From positions 1 to 64,000 of the forward strand of contig BAXO01000009.1 of the NCBI GenBank assembly GCA_001310555.1: DNA of 64,000 bases, written 5' to 3'. Shown here piece by piece: positions 32,372 through 43,296 of the stretch. This stretch comes from Bacillus sp. JCM 19058 (GTDB lineage: Bacteria; Bacillota; Bacilli; Bacillales_H; Bacillaceae_D). A program made the translations under genes and the position numbers. How positions within the stretch are numbered: the first letter of the stretch is position 1; the number at the start of each line of letters is the position of its first letter. The notes under the pieces are model-generated. The model was given only the letters and a program-made list of their open reading frames with translations, did not search any database and was not told the DNA's origin.

Positions 32372-33735
32372 ATTCAGATCTCCTTTCAAACATAGTTGAT
32401 GGAACGCTTCAACTGCAGCTTGGACAGCAGCAGTTTACGAGCGTTTCGACCGATTCGAGAGAAATTGAAGCTGGGGCTTTGTTTGTTCCGCTCATTGCTG
32501 CTCGAAACGGTCATGATTTTCTTCATACGGCGATCAAAAAAGGGGCGATCGCGGCGCTGTGGCAAAAGGAGCAGCCGTTACCGCAAGGGCTTCCGGACAA
32601 TGTTCAGCTCTATTTTGTTGAAGATACGCTCGCTGCCTTGCAGCAAATGGCCCAGAATTACCGTCAGCAAGTGAATCCAATCGTGATTGCCGTTACGGGC
32701 AGTAACGGCAAGACGACGACAAAGGATTTATTGTTTAGCGTCTTCTCATTGCAGGGAGAGACGTATAAAACGCAAGGAAACTATAATAATCATATTGGAT
32801 TACCCTTGACCGTCCTTTCAATGCCGCAACATGCCGATATTTAATCTTGGAAATGGGGATGAGCGGGTTCAAAGAAATTGAACAGCTAAGCCGCATCGCC
32901 CGGCCGAATGAAGCGGTCGTAACCAATATTGGCGATGCTCACCTTGAACAGCTAGGAAGTCGAGCTGGAATTGCCGAAGCGAAAATGGAAATTGCAGCCG
33001 GCTTGCAAGCGGGCGGGCACGTATTCGTCGATGGAGATGAACCGTTACTGGCTCCTTTTTACGAGAAGGACGGAGTGAAGACGGTGGGCTTTCAAGCAAG
33101 CAGCCAGCTGCAAATTAAAGAGCTCGATTCGTCGCCTGAAGGATTTACGTTCCGTTTTCTTGAGTCTGAGTATACGCTGTCGCTCTTGGGAGAGCACAAT
33201 GTGAAAAATGTGGCTTACGCCATCGCAGTTGCTAACGGATTAGGTCTTGCACCAGAACGGATCGCACAAGGGTTGAAACAGGCCGATCTGACAGAAATGC
33301 GTCTGCAAAAGATAAAGGGGACTAAGGGCGAATTAATTATTAACGATGCCATTAATGCTAATCCGACGTCGATGCTCGCCGCAATTAAAACGGTCAAAGC
33401 GCTGCCTGGCTATCGCAAGCGGGTGGTAGTACTCGGTGATATGTATGAGCTCGGTCGGGATGAGGAACGTCTGCATCGGCTCATCGCTGATGAAATCAGT
33501 GAACCGTTGACGGCCGTCATTACGGTCGGAAAAAAAAGGTCGTTGGATTTCTGAGGAATTGCAGCGAAGAGGCGAGCATACATTTAGTCTAACACATGCT
33601 GACAATAAAGAAGCATTGACTGACGGACTGGCGCAGCTCGTCGACGAGGAAACCGTAATTCTCTTTAAGGCTTCTCGTGGGATGGAACTTGAGAGTTTAA
33701 TTAGCGAATACCAACAGCAAGGAAAGGAGGAGTAA
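32365..33735 (+). CDS. murF: UDP-MurNAc-tripeptide:D-Ala-D-Ala ligase MurF
   Basis: About 456 residues. MurF adds D-Ala-D-Ala to complete the pentapeptide precursor. The gene matches by STDSREIEAGALFVPL, the ATP motif VTGSNGKTTTKD and INDAINANPTSM. Two breaks: a T missing near 32842 (restoring ADILILEMGMSGFKEI) and one extra A in the run 33530-33537 (restoring GKKGRWISEEL). In B. subtilis murF lies elsewhere beside ddl; here it sits between murE and mraY, as in many non-Bacillus dcw clusters. Confidence 0.93.
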
Positions 33736-33739
33736 TGAC

Positions 33740-34717
33740 ATGCTAGAACGGGTATTGTTACTCACTCTGCTTTTTTTCTTTTATCATAGCCGTCATTTTG
33801 TCACCTTTGTTTATCCCATTTCTCCGACGGTTGAAATTCGGGCAAAGTATACGCGAGGAAGGTCCTAAGTCTCATCAGAAAAAAAAGAGGGACGCCGACG
33901 ATGGGCGGGATTATCATTGTTCTCACTGTCATTGCGACAGTGCTAATCGTTTCTTTTTCGTATTTATCCTTCTCTCAGGAATTTTTATTATTGCTGCTCG
34001 TCATGGTCGGCTTCGGAGTTGTCGGTTTTTTTAGACGATTTCATCAAAGTCGTCATGAAAAGAAACCTTGGCTTGACCTCAAAACAAAAGCTGCTCGGTC
34101 AAATCATTATTTCTATTTTGTTTTATCTTGGCCTTATCCAAATGGACTTTTCAACGGTTATTACGATTCCGGGAACGACCATTGGACTTGATTTCGGGTG
34201 GTTTTACTTAATTTTGGTTGTCGTGATGCTTGTCGGTGCAAGTAATGGCGTTAATTTGACAGACGGTCTCGATGGTTTATTGGCAGGAACATCAGCGATT
34301 GCCTTCGGAGCCTTTGCTATCCTCGCCTGGTATTTGGAACTGACCGATATCTCGATTTTTAGTGCGGCGATCGTCGGAGCTGTACTAGGATTTCTCGTTT
34401 TTAATGCCCATCCAGCGAAGGTGTTCATGGGGGATACAGGCTCACTGGCGCTTGGTGGTGCGATTGCTGCGATTGCGATTTTGACAAAGCTCGAGCTGTT
34501 GCTAATTATTATCGGCGGTGTATTTGTCATCGAAACGCTCTCTGTGATTATTCAAGTCGTATCATTTAAAACTCGCGGGAAGCGAATATTTAAAATGAGT
34601 CCGCTCCATCATCATTATGAGCTTTGCGGCTGGTCCGAGTGGCGCGTCGTCGTCACCTTCTGGTTTGTCGGGCTAGTATTTGCCGTTTTGGGAATTTATT
34701 TAGAGGTGTGGTTGTAA
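33740..34717 (+). CDS. mraY: Phospho-MurNAc-pentapeptide translocase MraY
   Basis: About 325 residues, ten membrane helices. MraY makes lipid I. Conserved pieces are [10 protein letters not shown], the Asp pair in [22 protein letters not shown] and [10 protein letters not shown]. Three extra bases break the first third: T at 33771-33777, A at 33879-33886 and T at 34026-34032. Removing one base at each gives a continuous family-length protein. murD begins at the base after the stop codon. Confidence 0.95.
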
Positions 34718-36076
34718 ATGAAAGCAACAAACGAATTTATGAATAAACGTGTGCTTGTGCTCGGCCTTGCCAAAAGTGGGACAGCAGCAGCCCAGCTTTT
34801 GCGGAAGCTCGGAGCAGAGGTGATTGTGAACGATGCAAAGCCTTACGAGCAAACAGAGACGACCAAACAGCTCGAAAAAGCGGGGGTTGCGCTCGTTTGT
34901 GGAGGCCACCCGATCGAGCTGCTTGATCGTAATCTTGCATTAATCGTCAAGAACCCGGGTATTCGTTACGATAACCCTTTAGTTGCCGAAGCTACAAAAC
35001 GGCAAATCCCGATCGTCACCGAAATCGAGCTTGCTGCGCAAATTAGCGAAGCCGAAATCATTGCGATTACTGGTTCGAATGGAAAAACAACGACGACTAC
35101 TTTGATTTATGAAATGTTAAAGGAAAGTCGTCGCACTCCGTTGATCGCCGGAAATATCGGAACGGTTGCCTGTCAAGTAGCAGAAGAGGCCAAGCCCGAT
35201 GACATTATTGTGATGGAGGTTTCCAGCTTCCAGCTCATGGGGACAATCCGCTTTCAGCCGAAGGTCGCTATCTTGCTGAATATATTTGATGCTCACCTTG
35301 ATTACCATGGTACAAAGGACGAATATATCGACGCAAAATCGCGGGTCTTTCAACAGCAAACTGAAGCGGATGTGCTCATTTACAACGCGGATGATCCGCT
35401 TGTATCAAAGGCTGTTACTCAGGCGAAGGCGCAATTGCTTCCCTTTTCAAGAAAACGGGTGCTTCATCACGGACTCTCATTGCAAAACGGCGCTATTTAC
35501 GACCGAGGTCAAGCTATCATTGAGCTTGAGGACATCGTGTTACCGGGCGAACACAACCTGGAAAGTATAATGGCAGCAGTAGGGGCTGCTGTCTTTATGG
35601 GGGCTACGCGCGAACGGATCCGGCACGTCCTCCAGACGTTCAACGGAGTCGAGCATCGTCTTCAGCACGTCAAAACAATCGCTCAACGCTTGTTTTATAA
35701 CGACTCGAAAGCAACGAATATTCTAGCAACTAAAACGGCGCTAGCGGCGTTTACGCAACCGACCATTTTACTTGCAGGCGGGCTCGATCGCGGAAATAGC
35801 TTCGATGAGCTTGTGCCGTCATTAAGACGTGTAAAGACGCTGATTACCTTTGGGGAAACGAAAGAAAAGCTGGCTGCCGCCGCGGAGAAGGCGGGCGTTG
35901 AAAGGATCCGGACAGCTGAACGAGTAGCCGATGCGGTTGCATTAGCATTTGAGCACTCCGAAGAAGGAGATGTGATTTTGCTTTCCCCGGCTTGTGCAAG
36001 CTGGGACCAGTACCCGACCTTTGAAGTGAGAGGTCAGGAATTTGTAGAGGCAGTGTCACGTCTAAATCGAAGGTAG
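34718..36076 (+). CDS. murD: UDP-MurNAc-L-alanine:D-glutamate ligase MurD
   Basis: 452 residues, frame intact and one of the longest unbroken genes in the cluster. MurD adds D-glutamate to UDP-MurNAc-Ala. It has the N-terminal UDP-binding fold (VLVLGLAKSGTAAAQLL), the ATP motif ITGSNGKTTTTTL and the C-terminal LLSPACASWDQY. A terminator follows, so the transcript from murE probably ends here. Confidence 0.97.
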   Translation: MKATNEFMNKRVLVLGLAKSGTAAAQLLRKLGAEVIVNDAKPYEQTETTKQLEKAGVALVCGGHPIELLDRNLALIVKNPGIRYDNPLVAEATKRQIPIVTEIELAAQISEAEIIAITGSNGKTTTTTLIYEMLKESRRTPLIAGNIGTVACQVAEEAKPDDIIVMEVSSFQLMGTIRFQPKVAILLNIFDAHLDYHGTKDEYIDAKSRVFQQQTEADVLIYNADDPLVSKAVTQAKAQLLPFSRKRVLHHGLSLQNGAIYDRGQAIIELEDIVLPGEHNLESIMAAVGAAVFMGATRERIRHVLQTFNGVEHRLQHVKTIAQRLFYNDSKATNILATKTALAAFTQPTILLAGGLDRGNSFDELVPSLRRVKTLITFGETKEKLAAAAEKAGVERIRTAERVADAVALAFEHSEEGDVILLSPACASWDQYPTFEVRGQEFVEAVSRLNRR

Positions 36077-36101
36077 GCGGTTAAATAAGCGAGTAACCGT
36101 T

Positions 36102-36135
36102 CGGCAATACGGGAGCATCCGTATTGCCGTTTTTA
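36102..36135 (+). terminator. murD terminator
   Basis: CGGCAATACGG (36102-36112) and CCGTATTGCCG (36119-36129) form a perfect 11-bp stem followed by five T. The gap to spoVE (36136-36327) holds no gene. Confidence 0.92.
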
Positions 36136-36327
36136 TGTCGTATAGGTCCCTTAGTGGGCGAACACATTGATTCATCATTTGACTTTGAGTGGGCCATCTA
36201 CCTTTACATTAGCACTGGTAGTCTAGGAGACAAGGATTATACTAGCATGTTTTTGCATGGAAAAGCATACGTTTTAACATGAAGGCTGTCCGCCATTGCT
36301 AATATGCCTGAAAAAGAGGTGTCTGAT

Positions 36328-37429
36328 TTGACAAACGAACGCTCCGCGCCAGACTACTTGCTATTATTCACAACCATTGCCCTGCTCACAATCGGTATGA
36401 TTATGGTCTATAGTGCAAGCGAAGCATGGGCCATGTATCGTTTCGATGATTCGTTCTTTTTTTGCTAAGCGGCAGCTGTTTTTTGCAGGTGCAGGTGTAG
36501 CTGCAATGCTTTTCATGATGAGATTTGATTATTGGACGTGGCGAACGTGGGGAAAGGTCTTACTCATTGTTTGCTTTATTCTGCTCGTTTTAGTCCTCAT
36601 TCCGGGTGTTGGTCTTGTCCGTGGCGGCGCAAGAAGCTGGCTCGGTATTGGAGCCTTTTCGATTCAACCGTCTGAGTTTATGAAAATCGCGATGATTATC
36701 TTTTTGGCTAAATATTTGTCAGAGAACCAGAAAAAGATTATCTCATTCAAAAAAGGGCTACTTCCGTCCCTTTCTCTTGTTTTAGTCGCCTTCGGGATGA
36801 TTATGCTCCAGCCGGACTTAGGAACCGGTGCTGTCATGGTGGCGACCTGTGTCATTATGATCTTTGTTGCCGGTGCAAGAATTAGTCATTTCATCGGACT
36901 CGGTTTACTCGGCGTAGTCGGCTTTGTTGGCTTGATCGTCTCCGCTCCGTATCGTATTCAGCGAATTACGTCCTTTTTGGATCCGTGGTCCGATCCGTTA
37001 GGGAGCGGCTTTCAAATTATCCAGTCGCTCTATGCCATTGGGCCAGGCGGTTTACTAGGGCTCGGGCTCGGCGAAAGTAGACAAAAGTATTTTTATTTGC
37101 CTGAGCCGCAAACGGACTTCATATTCGCTATCTTGTCTGAAGAGCTTGGCTTTATCGGCGGTGGCGTTGTCCTGCTGCTGTTTGGCATTGTCTTGTGGCG
37201 TGGAGTGCGGATTGCTTTAGCCGCCCCTGATTTGTTTGGCAGCCTGCTTTCTCTCGGAATTGTCGCCATGATCGCGATCCAAGTGATGATTAACATTGGT
37301 GTGGTTACTGGATTAATGCCCGTGACAGGTATTACGCTTCCCTTGCTAAGCTACGGTGGTTCATCTCTAACGTTAATGTTAGTTGCGATCGGTATTTTAT
37401 TAAATATTAGCCGGCATGCCAGGCTATAA
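36328..37429 (+). CDS. spoVE: Stage V sporulation protein E (SEDS glycosyltransferase)
   Basis: About 367 residues, ten membrane segments. SpoVE is the SEDS-family polymerase for spore cortex, partner of SpoVD. It is SpoVE rather than FtsW by DYWTWRTWGKVLLI, VRGGARSWLGIGAFSIQPSEFMK (written here in parts), and the position after murD. The start is TTG at 36328 with AAGAGG upstream and N-terminus MTNERSAPDYLLL. An extra T at 36457-36463 breaks the frame after residue 43; with six T it reads DDSFFFAKRQLFF. Confidence 0.94.
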
Positions 37430-37960
37430 AAATGGAACGGTCCAACGCTTATGGAAAGCTCAAGTAACTGACTACTGAAGCAATGCAGACAAATGGCATC
37501 ACCATCATGGAGCGTGTCACGAATTGGGCATAGCTCCTTATTTTTCCTTCGCGCACTAAGCTTCTCACCTTCAAACGAAGCACAAAAATTTTCTACTGAT
37601 GCGAAATATCGACACCGTCTAGTTTTCTGTTGTTTTCAGAGGTGAAGCACCGTTTAAACAAGCGGTAATTTTTCGATCTCATAACGAGTTCTTTCCTGAA
37701 GCGAAAGATAAATAAACGACTTCGATCCAAGAGCGAAAAGTTTTCATTATTGTTCATGTTGACACAAAAAAATTACATAGGATTCGAGTATGAACCTTGC
37801 TCTGTTCATGGTAAAATATTATTGAAAGTATGTTGTAAATGGTTACTGTTCGCTTGCCGGAGGATTTTATGAGCATACATAAGCCGGATAAGGATATACA
37901 TAAGGGCAAACAGACATTACGGTATTTATATTATGGGAAGCGAAATGAGGTTGATTCAAA
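37430..37960. other. 531-bp gap where murG is expected; no gene seen
   Basis: In B. subtilis spoVE is followed by murG and then murB. Here spoVE and murB are separated by only 531 bases with no open frame and no piece resembling MurG (about 1.1 kb, GGTGGHV near its start) in any frame. A TTGACA hexamer (37769-37774) and a GGTAAAATATT segment (37810-37820) near the end may be part of the murB promoter, but the spacing is too long to pair them with confidence. Confidence 0.65.
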
Positions 37961-38868
37961 ATGAAGCAAGTGTTCGATAAATTACAACAACAACAAGTAG
38001 GCGATGTCAGAGAAAAGGAGCCTCTCGCCAACCATACGACTTGGAAAATTGGGGGCCCGGCTGATGTGCTCGTCATCCCAAACGATCTGTCAGCGCTGCA
38101 AGGGATCATGCAAACTATTACCGAGTTTCAAGTACCGTGGCGTGTCATCGGCCGAGGCTCAAATCTGCTCGTTGCCGATCTAGGCATAGAGGGGGTCGTC
38201 ATTAAGCTGGGAAAAGGGATGGATGCACTGGAGGTCAATGGTGAGGAAATTCGTGTTGGTGCTGGCTATCCGGTCGTTAAGCTGGCAACATTAATCAGCC
38301 GCCAAGGCTTATCGGTCTAGAGTTTGCAGGTGGCATTCCTGGTTCGATCGGAGGTGCGGTCTTTATGAATGCCGGAGCACACGGCTCAGACATTTCCCAG
38401 ATTTTAAAAAAGGCGCATATTCTTTTTCCAGACGGGCGTCTTCAGTGGGTGCCGGTAGAAGAGATGGATTTTTCATATCGGACCTCCCGACTACAAAAGG
38501 AAGGCGGATTGTGTGTGGAGGCTGTCTTTCAGCTAAAGGCTGGGGACAAAAAGGAAATTGTAACCGAAATGCAAAAAAAACAAAGACTATCGCCGCGTTT
38601 CCCAGCCCTTTACCCATCCAACCTGTGGCAGCGTTTTTCGAAATCCGTTGCACGGTATGCCGGGCAGCTTATCGAAGAAAGCGGATTGAAGGGCTATCGG
38701 ATTGGCGGTGCGCAATTTTCGGAGTTACACGCAAACTTTATCGTCAATGTCGGGCAAGCGAAGGCACAGGATGTCCTTGTTTTAATTGCTCATGCGAAAC
38801 GGACGGTCAAATCTCGGTTCGCCATCGACTTGGAAACCGAGGTTGAAATGGTCGGGAGGCTCTCTTAA
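37961..38868 (+). CDS. murB: UDP-N-acetylenolpyruvoylglucosamine reductase MurB
   Basis: About 302 residues. MurB reduces UDP-GlcNAc-enolpyruvate to UDP-MurNAc with FAD and NADPH. FAD-domain pieces are [23 protein letters not shown] and [16 protein letters not shown] (the last after adding a G near 38312). A hidden pair of indels follows: one extra A at 38573-38580 and one missing base near 38655. Between them the open frame is wrong; the correct frame reads [19 protein letters not shown], which contains the catalytic Ser motif G-S-V-F-R-N-P. The C-terminus ends [21 protein letters not shown] and beyond. Confidence 0.93.
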
Positions 38869-39204
38869 TGATAAGGAGACATAAGGAGCGCTAAACTTTG
38901 ATGCAGGCGTGAGGTCGTGAACTACAGCCGTGCGAGGTGATGCACGGTCTATTGGACAAGCCTTTAAGCGGTTTGACAGCCGGCTAATAATTGAAAGCTC
39001 ATAGCTAGATAAACGATGCCACCTCCTACCTGATCGTCATGCAGGTATTAGGACGATGACAAATCCTAGTAAGCCGCCCTTTTTCGAATAAAATATGGTA
39101 CAATGAAAAGATAGTAAGAAAATTGGGATTTTACAACTTTCCGTGGCTAGGAAACGACGATATGAGGTTCCCCAAATTGTATTAAGTACTCAGGAGACAT
39201 GCTA
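38869..39204. other. Intergenic region murB/divIB
   Basis: No gene. A TACAAT hexamer lies near 39098-39103 in a plausible position for a divIB promoter; no convincing -35 partner. Confidence 0.4.
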
Positions 39205-39986
39205 ATGAGTGGTAAAAAAAAGTAGTCACGATAAACGAACGGATACCATCGTTAAAAGAACAACGAAAACGTCGAGCAAATCGGCGGCTTCTGCTGTTTT
39301 TAGCCTTATTTTTTTTATTGCTGATGGTCATTATTTATTTGCAGTCACCTTTAAGTCACATTAAAAATATCGAAGTCCGGGGAAATTACTTATTGAATGA
39401 AGAAGAAATAATTGAAAAGAGTGGACTGGAGATCGGGAACAGCATTTGGAATATGGCTAGCGAAAAGAAGGAGTCAGCCTTAGAAGAAATGGCTGAAGTC
39501 GCAACTGCCGAAGTGAGCCGCAGCCTTCCGAATACGGCGGTCATTACCGTTAGCGAGCATCCTCGCGTTGCCTATTTGTTTAACGACGGCAAATATTACC
39601 CGATTTTATCTACGGGCCTATTCCTCAATGAAGTATCGCGAGAGGACTTTCCTTCCGATGCGCCGCTGCTGATCGAATGGGAGGAGGGTGAGCCGTTAAT
39701 TGAAATGGCTGGCCAGCTCAAGGAAATGCCTGAGCAGCTAGTCGAACGGATCTCTGAAATTTTATTTACTCCGACGGACTCCGATCCATTCGCGATTACA
39801 TTGTATATGAACGATGGCTTTCAGGTCCAATCGACCATACGTAATTTCGCCGAACGATTGGCGCCTTACCCTTCGATTGTACAAGAGCTTGACCCTGAAA
39901 AAAAAGGGGTACTCCACATGAGAATGAGCCCATACTTTGAAGAGTTTGTTGATGAGGAGGAATCTGAAAATGAAGGTGAGGGGTAA
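39205..39986 (+). CDS. divIB: Cell division protein DivIB (FtsQ)
   Basis: About 261 residues. The layout is cytoplasmic tail, one membrane helix (LLLFLALFFLLLMVIIYLQ), POTRA domain (HIKNIEVRGNYLLNEEEI) and C-terminal domain. It stabilises the FtsL-DivIC part of the divisome. The first codons MSGKK run into eight A (39214-39221); the family-like frame VVTINERIPSLKEQRKRR needs six or nine A. ATG at 39205 has AGGAG eight bases upstream. The end overlaps ylxW by 17 bases. Confidence 0.88.
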
Positions 39987-40686
39987 GCATATAACCTTAG
40001 CCTTCGTGCTGCTAGTTGCCGGTTTTATTATCGCATTAAGCTATGAGCTAACGACCGAAAGCTTCAACAATTTTCGGCCAGATATGGAAAGGCAATGGAA
40101 ATATGAAGACGAGTTAAGGGAACAGATATTGGAAGCACAAGCGGAAAATAGCCGTTTTCAGGAAGAACTGGACAAATACCATGCGAAGGTGCGGGAGATG
40201 GAAACAAGCTTAACGACCCTTGATGAAGAGCAGGAAATAAAGGTAGCTAATCTGGTCGATGACATTGAACGCTTAAGAAAAATAGTCGGTAATGTCGCTG
40301 TTAAAGGTCAAGGGCTTGAAGTTTCGCTTGAGGACGCAGATTATTTGCCGGATGGAGAGAACCCGAACAATTATATCGTCCATGAAGCTCACGTCCAGCT
40401 TGTAGTTGAAGAGCTGCTCGTTTCCGGAGCAGAGGCGATTGCCGTGAATGGACAGCGCCTGTCTCATCAATCGTTTATCCAGTGCGTCGGTCCTGTCATT
40501 CTCGTGGACGGACAAGCATCGAATGCGCCATTTGTCATTAGTGCGATCGGTGATCCGGAAACGCTCGAGGCATCGATGTCAATTTTAGGAGGCGTACAGG
40601 AGCAGCTGGTGAATGATGGAATCAAAGTTCGGATTCAGCCGAAGGACCTGATAGAACTAGACGCCTACTTATCGGAGAAAGGATGA
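39970..40686 (+). CDS. ylxW: DUF881 family protein YlxW
   Basis: About 238 residues, frame intact. One N-terminal membrane segment is followed by a coiled coil (ELREQILEAQAENSRFQEEL) and the DUF881 domain (VHEAHVQLVVEELLVSGAEAIAVNGQR, here split near residue 140). DUF881 proteins occur in pairs between divIB and sbp in bacilli; function unknown. ATG at 39970 follows GAGGAGG and lies inside the divIB end. Confidence 0.85.
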   Translation: MKVRGKHITLAFVLLVAGFIIALSYELTTESFNNFRPDMERQWKYEDELREQILEAQAENSRFQEELDKYHAKVREMETSLTTLDEEQEIKVANLVDDIERLRKIVGNVAVKGQGLEVSLEDADYLPDGENPNNYIVHEAHVQLVVEELLVSGAEAIAVNGQRLSHQSFIQCVGPVILVDGQASNAPFVISAIGDPETLEASMSILGGVQEQLVNDGIKVRIQPKDLIELDAYLSEKG

Positions 40687-40694
40687 TATGTAGG

Positions 40695-41402
40695 ATGAGT
40701 CGAAAATGGACTTTCACAGTGATATTGTTTATTATCGGTTTTATGCTCGCGATCCAATTCCAAACAACAAAAGAGCCTACGGTTCGCGATACAAGGGATG
40801 TTCGCGAATTGAGAAGCCACCTGAATCAGGAGCGGGAACGACACCAGCAGTTAGTAAAGGAAATTGAAAAGACGCAATCCCTTCTGCATCAATATGAAGC
40901 AACGATCGAAAGTCGTGAGGATGATATCGTCGATGTGCTTGAGCAGCAAATCGAGGAATTAAGGGTTCAAGCCGGATTATCGGAAGCCTCGGGGAAGGGC
41001 GTCCGGATTACGATTGATTCGTTATACAGCGATCAGTTTTTCGGACAGGAGCGAAGAACTCCTTCTCCTGAGCTGTTTCGGTTTCTAGTGAATGAATTAA
41101 ATATTTTCGGTGCAAAAAATATTGCAATTGGAAACGAAAGGATCATTTCCACTTCCGCCTTTCGTGATGTTTCTGGGATTACGTACTTAAACTTTAAAAG
41201 GCTTCCCCCTCTTCCGATTGAAATGAAGGTTCTCTCCGATCGCGCAGAGCGGCTCCACAACGAATTACTCGTGTCCAATTCGATAGAAGAGTTTGAAATT
41301 GGAGGCTTTACACTAACGTTTGAGTTGGAGGACGAGCTCGTGCTGCCAGCTTATGAGCAAACGCCGCGTGTGAGGTTTATGGAGGAAATGAAGGAGGGGT
41401 GA
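40695..41402 (+). CDS. ylxX: DUF881 family protein YlxX
   Basis: About 235 residues, frame intact. Paralogue of YlxW: N-terminal membrane segment (MSRKWTFTVILFIIGFML), coiled coil and DUF881 domain (FRFLVNELNIFGAKNIAIGNER). I prefer ATG 40695 for its family-like N-terminus; ATG 40683, overlapping the ylxW stop, is also possible. It is followed by sbp after seven bases. Confidence 0.82.
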   Translation: MSRKWTFTVILFIIGFMLAIQFQTTKEPTVRDTRDVRELRSHLNQERERHQQLVKEIEKTQSLLHQYEATIESREDDIVDVLEQQIEELRVQAGLSEASGKGVRITIDSLYSDQFFGQERRTPSPELFRFLVNELNIFGAKNIAIGNERIISTSAFRDVSGITYLNFKRLPPLPIEMKVLSDRAERLHNELLVSNSIEEFEIGGFTLTFELEDELVLPAYEQTPRVRFMEEMKEG

Positions 41403-41409
41403 GATATTC

Positions 41410-41781
41410 ATGTGGCTACCGTTACTAGGTTTATTGCTCGGTTTATTATTAGGTATATTGACCGATTTTCGAATCCCATCAGAGTATTCCAGCTATTTAT
41501 CTATTGCGGTTTTGGCTGCTTTAGATACTTTGTTTGGCGGGCTTCGTGCGCACTTACAGGAGACTTTCGATTCAAATGTGTTTGTCTCCGGATTTTTCTT
41601 TAATATTTTGCTTGCCACAGGTTTAGCTTTTCTAGGCGTCCATCTTGGTGTAGACTTATACTTAGCAGCCATTTTCGCTTTCGGCGTCCGTTTATTTCAT
41701 AACATTGCCGTCATTCGCCGGATTCTATTAACTAGATGGCACGAGAGAAAGGCGGAGAGAAGGGCGCAGGATGCAAAATAA
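41410..41781 (+). CDS. sbp: Small basic protein Sbp (DUF1290)
   Basis: 123 residues, frame intact. Four hydrophobic stretches and a basic C-terminus (LLTRWHERKAERRAQDAK) fit Sbp, always found next to ftsA in bacilli. Conserved core: IPSEYSSYLSIAVLAALD and FGGLRAHLQ. Function unknown. The 254 bases that follow, up to ftsA, contain no gene. Confidence 0.88.
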   Translation: MWLPLLGLLLGLLLGILTDFRIPSEYSSYLSIAVLAALDTLFGGLRAHLQETFDSNVFVSGFFFNILLATGLAFLGVHLGVDLYLAAIFAFGVRLFHNIAVIRRILLTRWHERKAERRAQDAK

Positions 41782-42035
41782 GCTTGCTGCAAAGCGTTTT
41801 TCTACAAAAACTTCTCTACGTACTGTTCGAGCATACCATCGGATGAAATGAACGGAGGTAGGAGCGGAAGGATAACTAAGGTTAGCGGGGATTGCCGGAG
41901 ATAAATTAAAAATAAATAATACTCGTTTCATTAAAGGAAATGAACCATTTATGTTGAATATCACTATACTAAGGCGATAAAAAAAGTAGTAGTTAACTAG
42001 AAAACAGGCGATTTGAACAGGGAGGTGCCACAAGA

Positions 42036-43296
42036 TTGAACAGCAATGAAGTGTATGTGAGCTTAGACATCGGTACATCGAATGTCCGAGTGATCATTGG
42101 GGAAGTTTCAAACGGAACGATTAACATCATCGGTGTTGGCAATACGCCTTCCGAAGGAATTAAAAAAAGGTTCGATTGTTGATATTGATGAGACCGTTCG
42201 TTCCATAAGGCGCGCAATCGAACAAGCAGAAAGAATGGTAGGATTATCAATTAAACAAGTGATTGTTGGGATAAATGGAAATCATGTTCAGCTCCAGCCA
42301 TGCCATGGTGTAGTGGCTGTTTCTAGTCCTGACCGTGAGATTGGTGATGAGGACATCGCCCGAGTTATTGATGCAGCACAGGTTGTGTCGATCCCACCGG
42401 AGCGAGAGATTATCGACGTTATCCCAAAGCAGTTTGTTGTCGATGGTTTGGATGAAATTAACGATCCGCGAGGCATGATCGGAGTTAGGCTCGAAATGGA
42501 AGGAACAATTATTACGGGCTCAAAGACTATTTTACATAATTTGCTTCGTTGTGTCGAGCGCGCCGGTCTGGAAGTGGCGGATATTTGTTTGCAGCCGTTA
42601 GCTGCTGGCGCGGTTGCCGTATCAAAGGATGAGAAAGGTTTGGGCGTTTGTTTAATTGATATCGGCGGCGGCTCAGTAACCATTTCCGTTTTCGAACAAG
42701 GAGCTATGCAAACCACTTCTGTATTGCCAATCGGCGGCGATCATGTGACCAACGATATTGCAGTCGGCTTGCGAATTTCAACAGAGGAAGCAGAACAGAT
42801 CAAAATTAAGCATGGACATGCTTTCATTGACGAAGCATCAGAAGACGAATCATTTACGGTATCCGCGATCGGTAGCAGTGAAGCAGACGAATTTTCTCAG
42901 TTTGAGCTTGCTCATATTATTGAACCGCGCATGGAAGAAATATTTGAACTCATTTATCAGGAGATTACGCGCCTCGGCTATCAGGATTTCCCGAGCGGTT
43001 TCGTGTTGACGGGAGGAACGGTTATGATACCGGGAATGCTGGAGCTCGCCAAAGAAATGCTTCAAGGAAATGTGAGGACGGCCATTCCGGATTATATTGG
43101 GGTGCGGGAGCCTCAATATACTAACGGGGTAGGCTTGATTCAATTTGCCTATAAAAATGTGAAAGTACAAGGCAAGGAGGTAGCTGCTTCGGTGACCGGT
43201 ATCGGCGTACAGCCAGAACGCGAAGCGAAAAAGCAGGATAAAGCAAGTAAGCCTAAAGGTGAAAAACCAAAAGCAAAAATGAGTAAATTTTTTTAA
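42036..43296 (+). CDS. ftsA: Cell division protein FtsA
   Basis: About 420 residues, actin-like ATPase that tethers FtsZ to the membrane. Motifs: VSLDIGTSNVRVIIGE (phosphate 1), LIDIGGGSVTISVF (phosphate 2) and VLTGGTVMIPGM (adenosine). The TTG start at 42036 follows GGGAGGTG. An extra A at 42172-42178 breaks the frame after residue 45. At the C-terminus the given sequence stops after KMSKFF; reading each of two runs of seven T (near 43289 and 43301) as six gives KFFKVFFE with a stop at 43311-43313, an amphipathic end like the known membrane-targeting helix. Confidence 0.93.

Noticed and set aside
42288..42716. 142-codon open frame antisense to ftsA
   Set aside because: No start context and no family-like sequence; shadow of ftsA.
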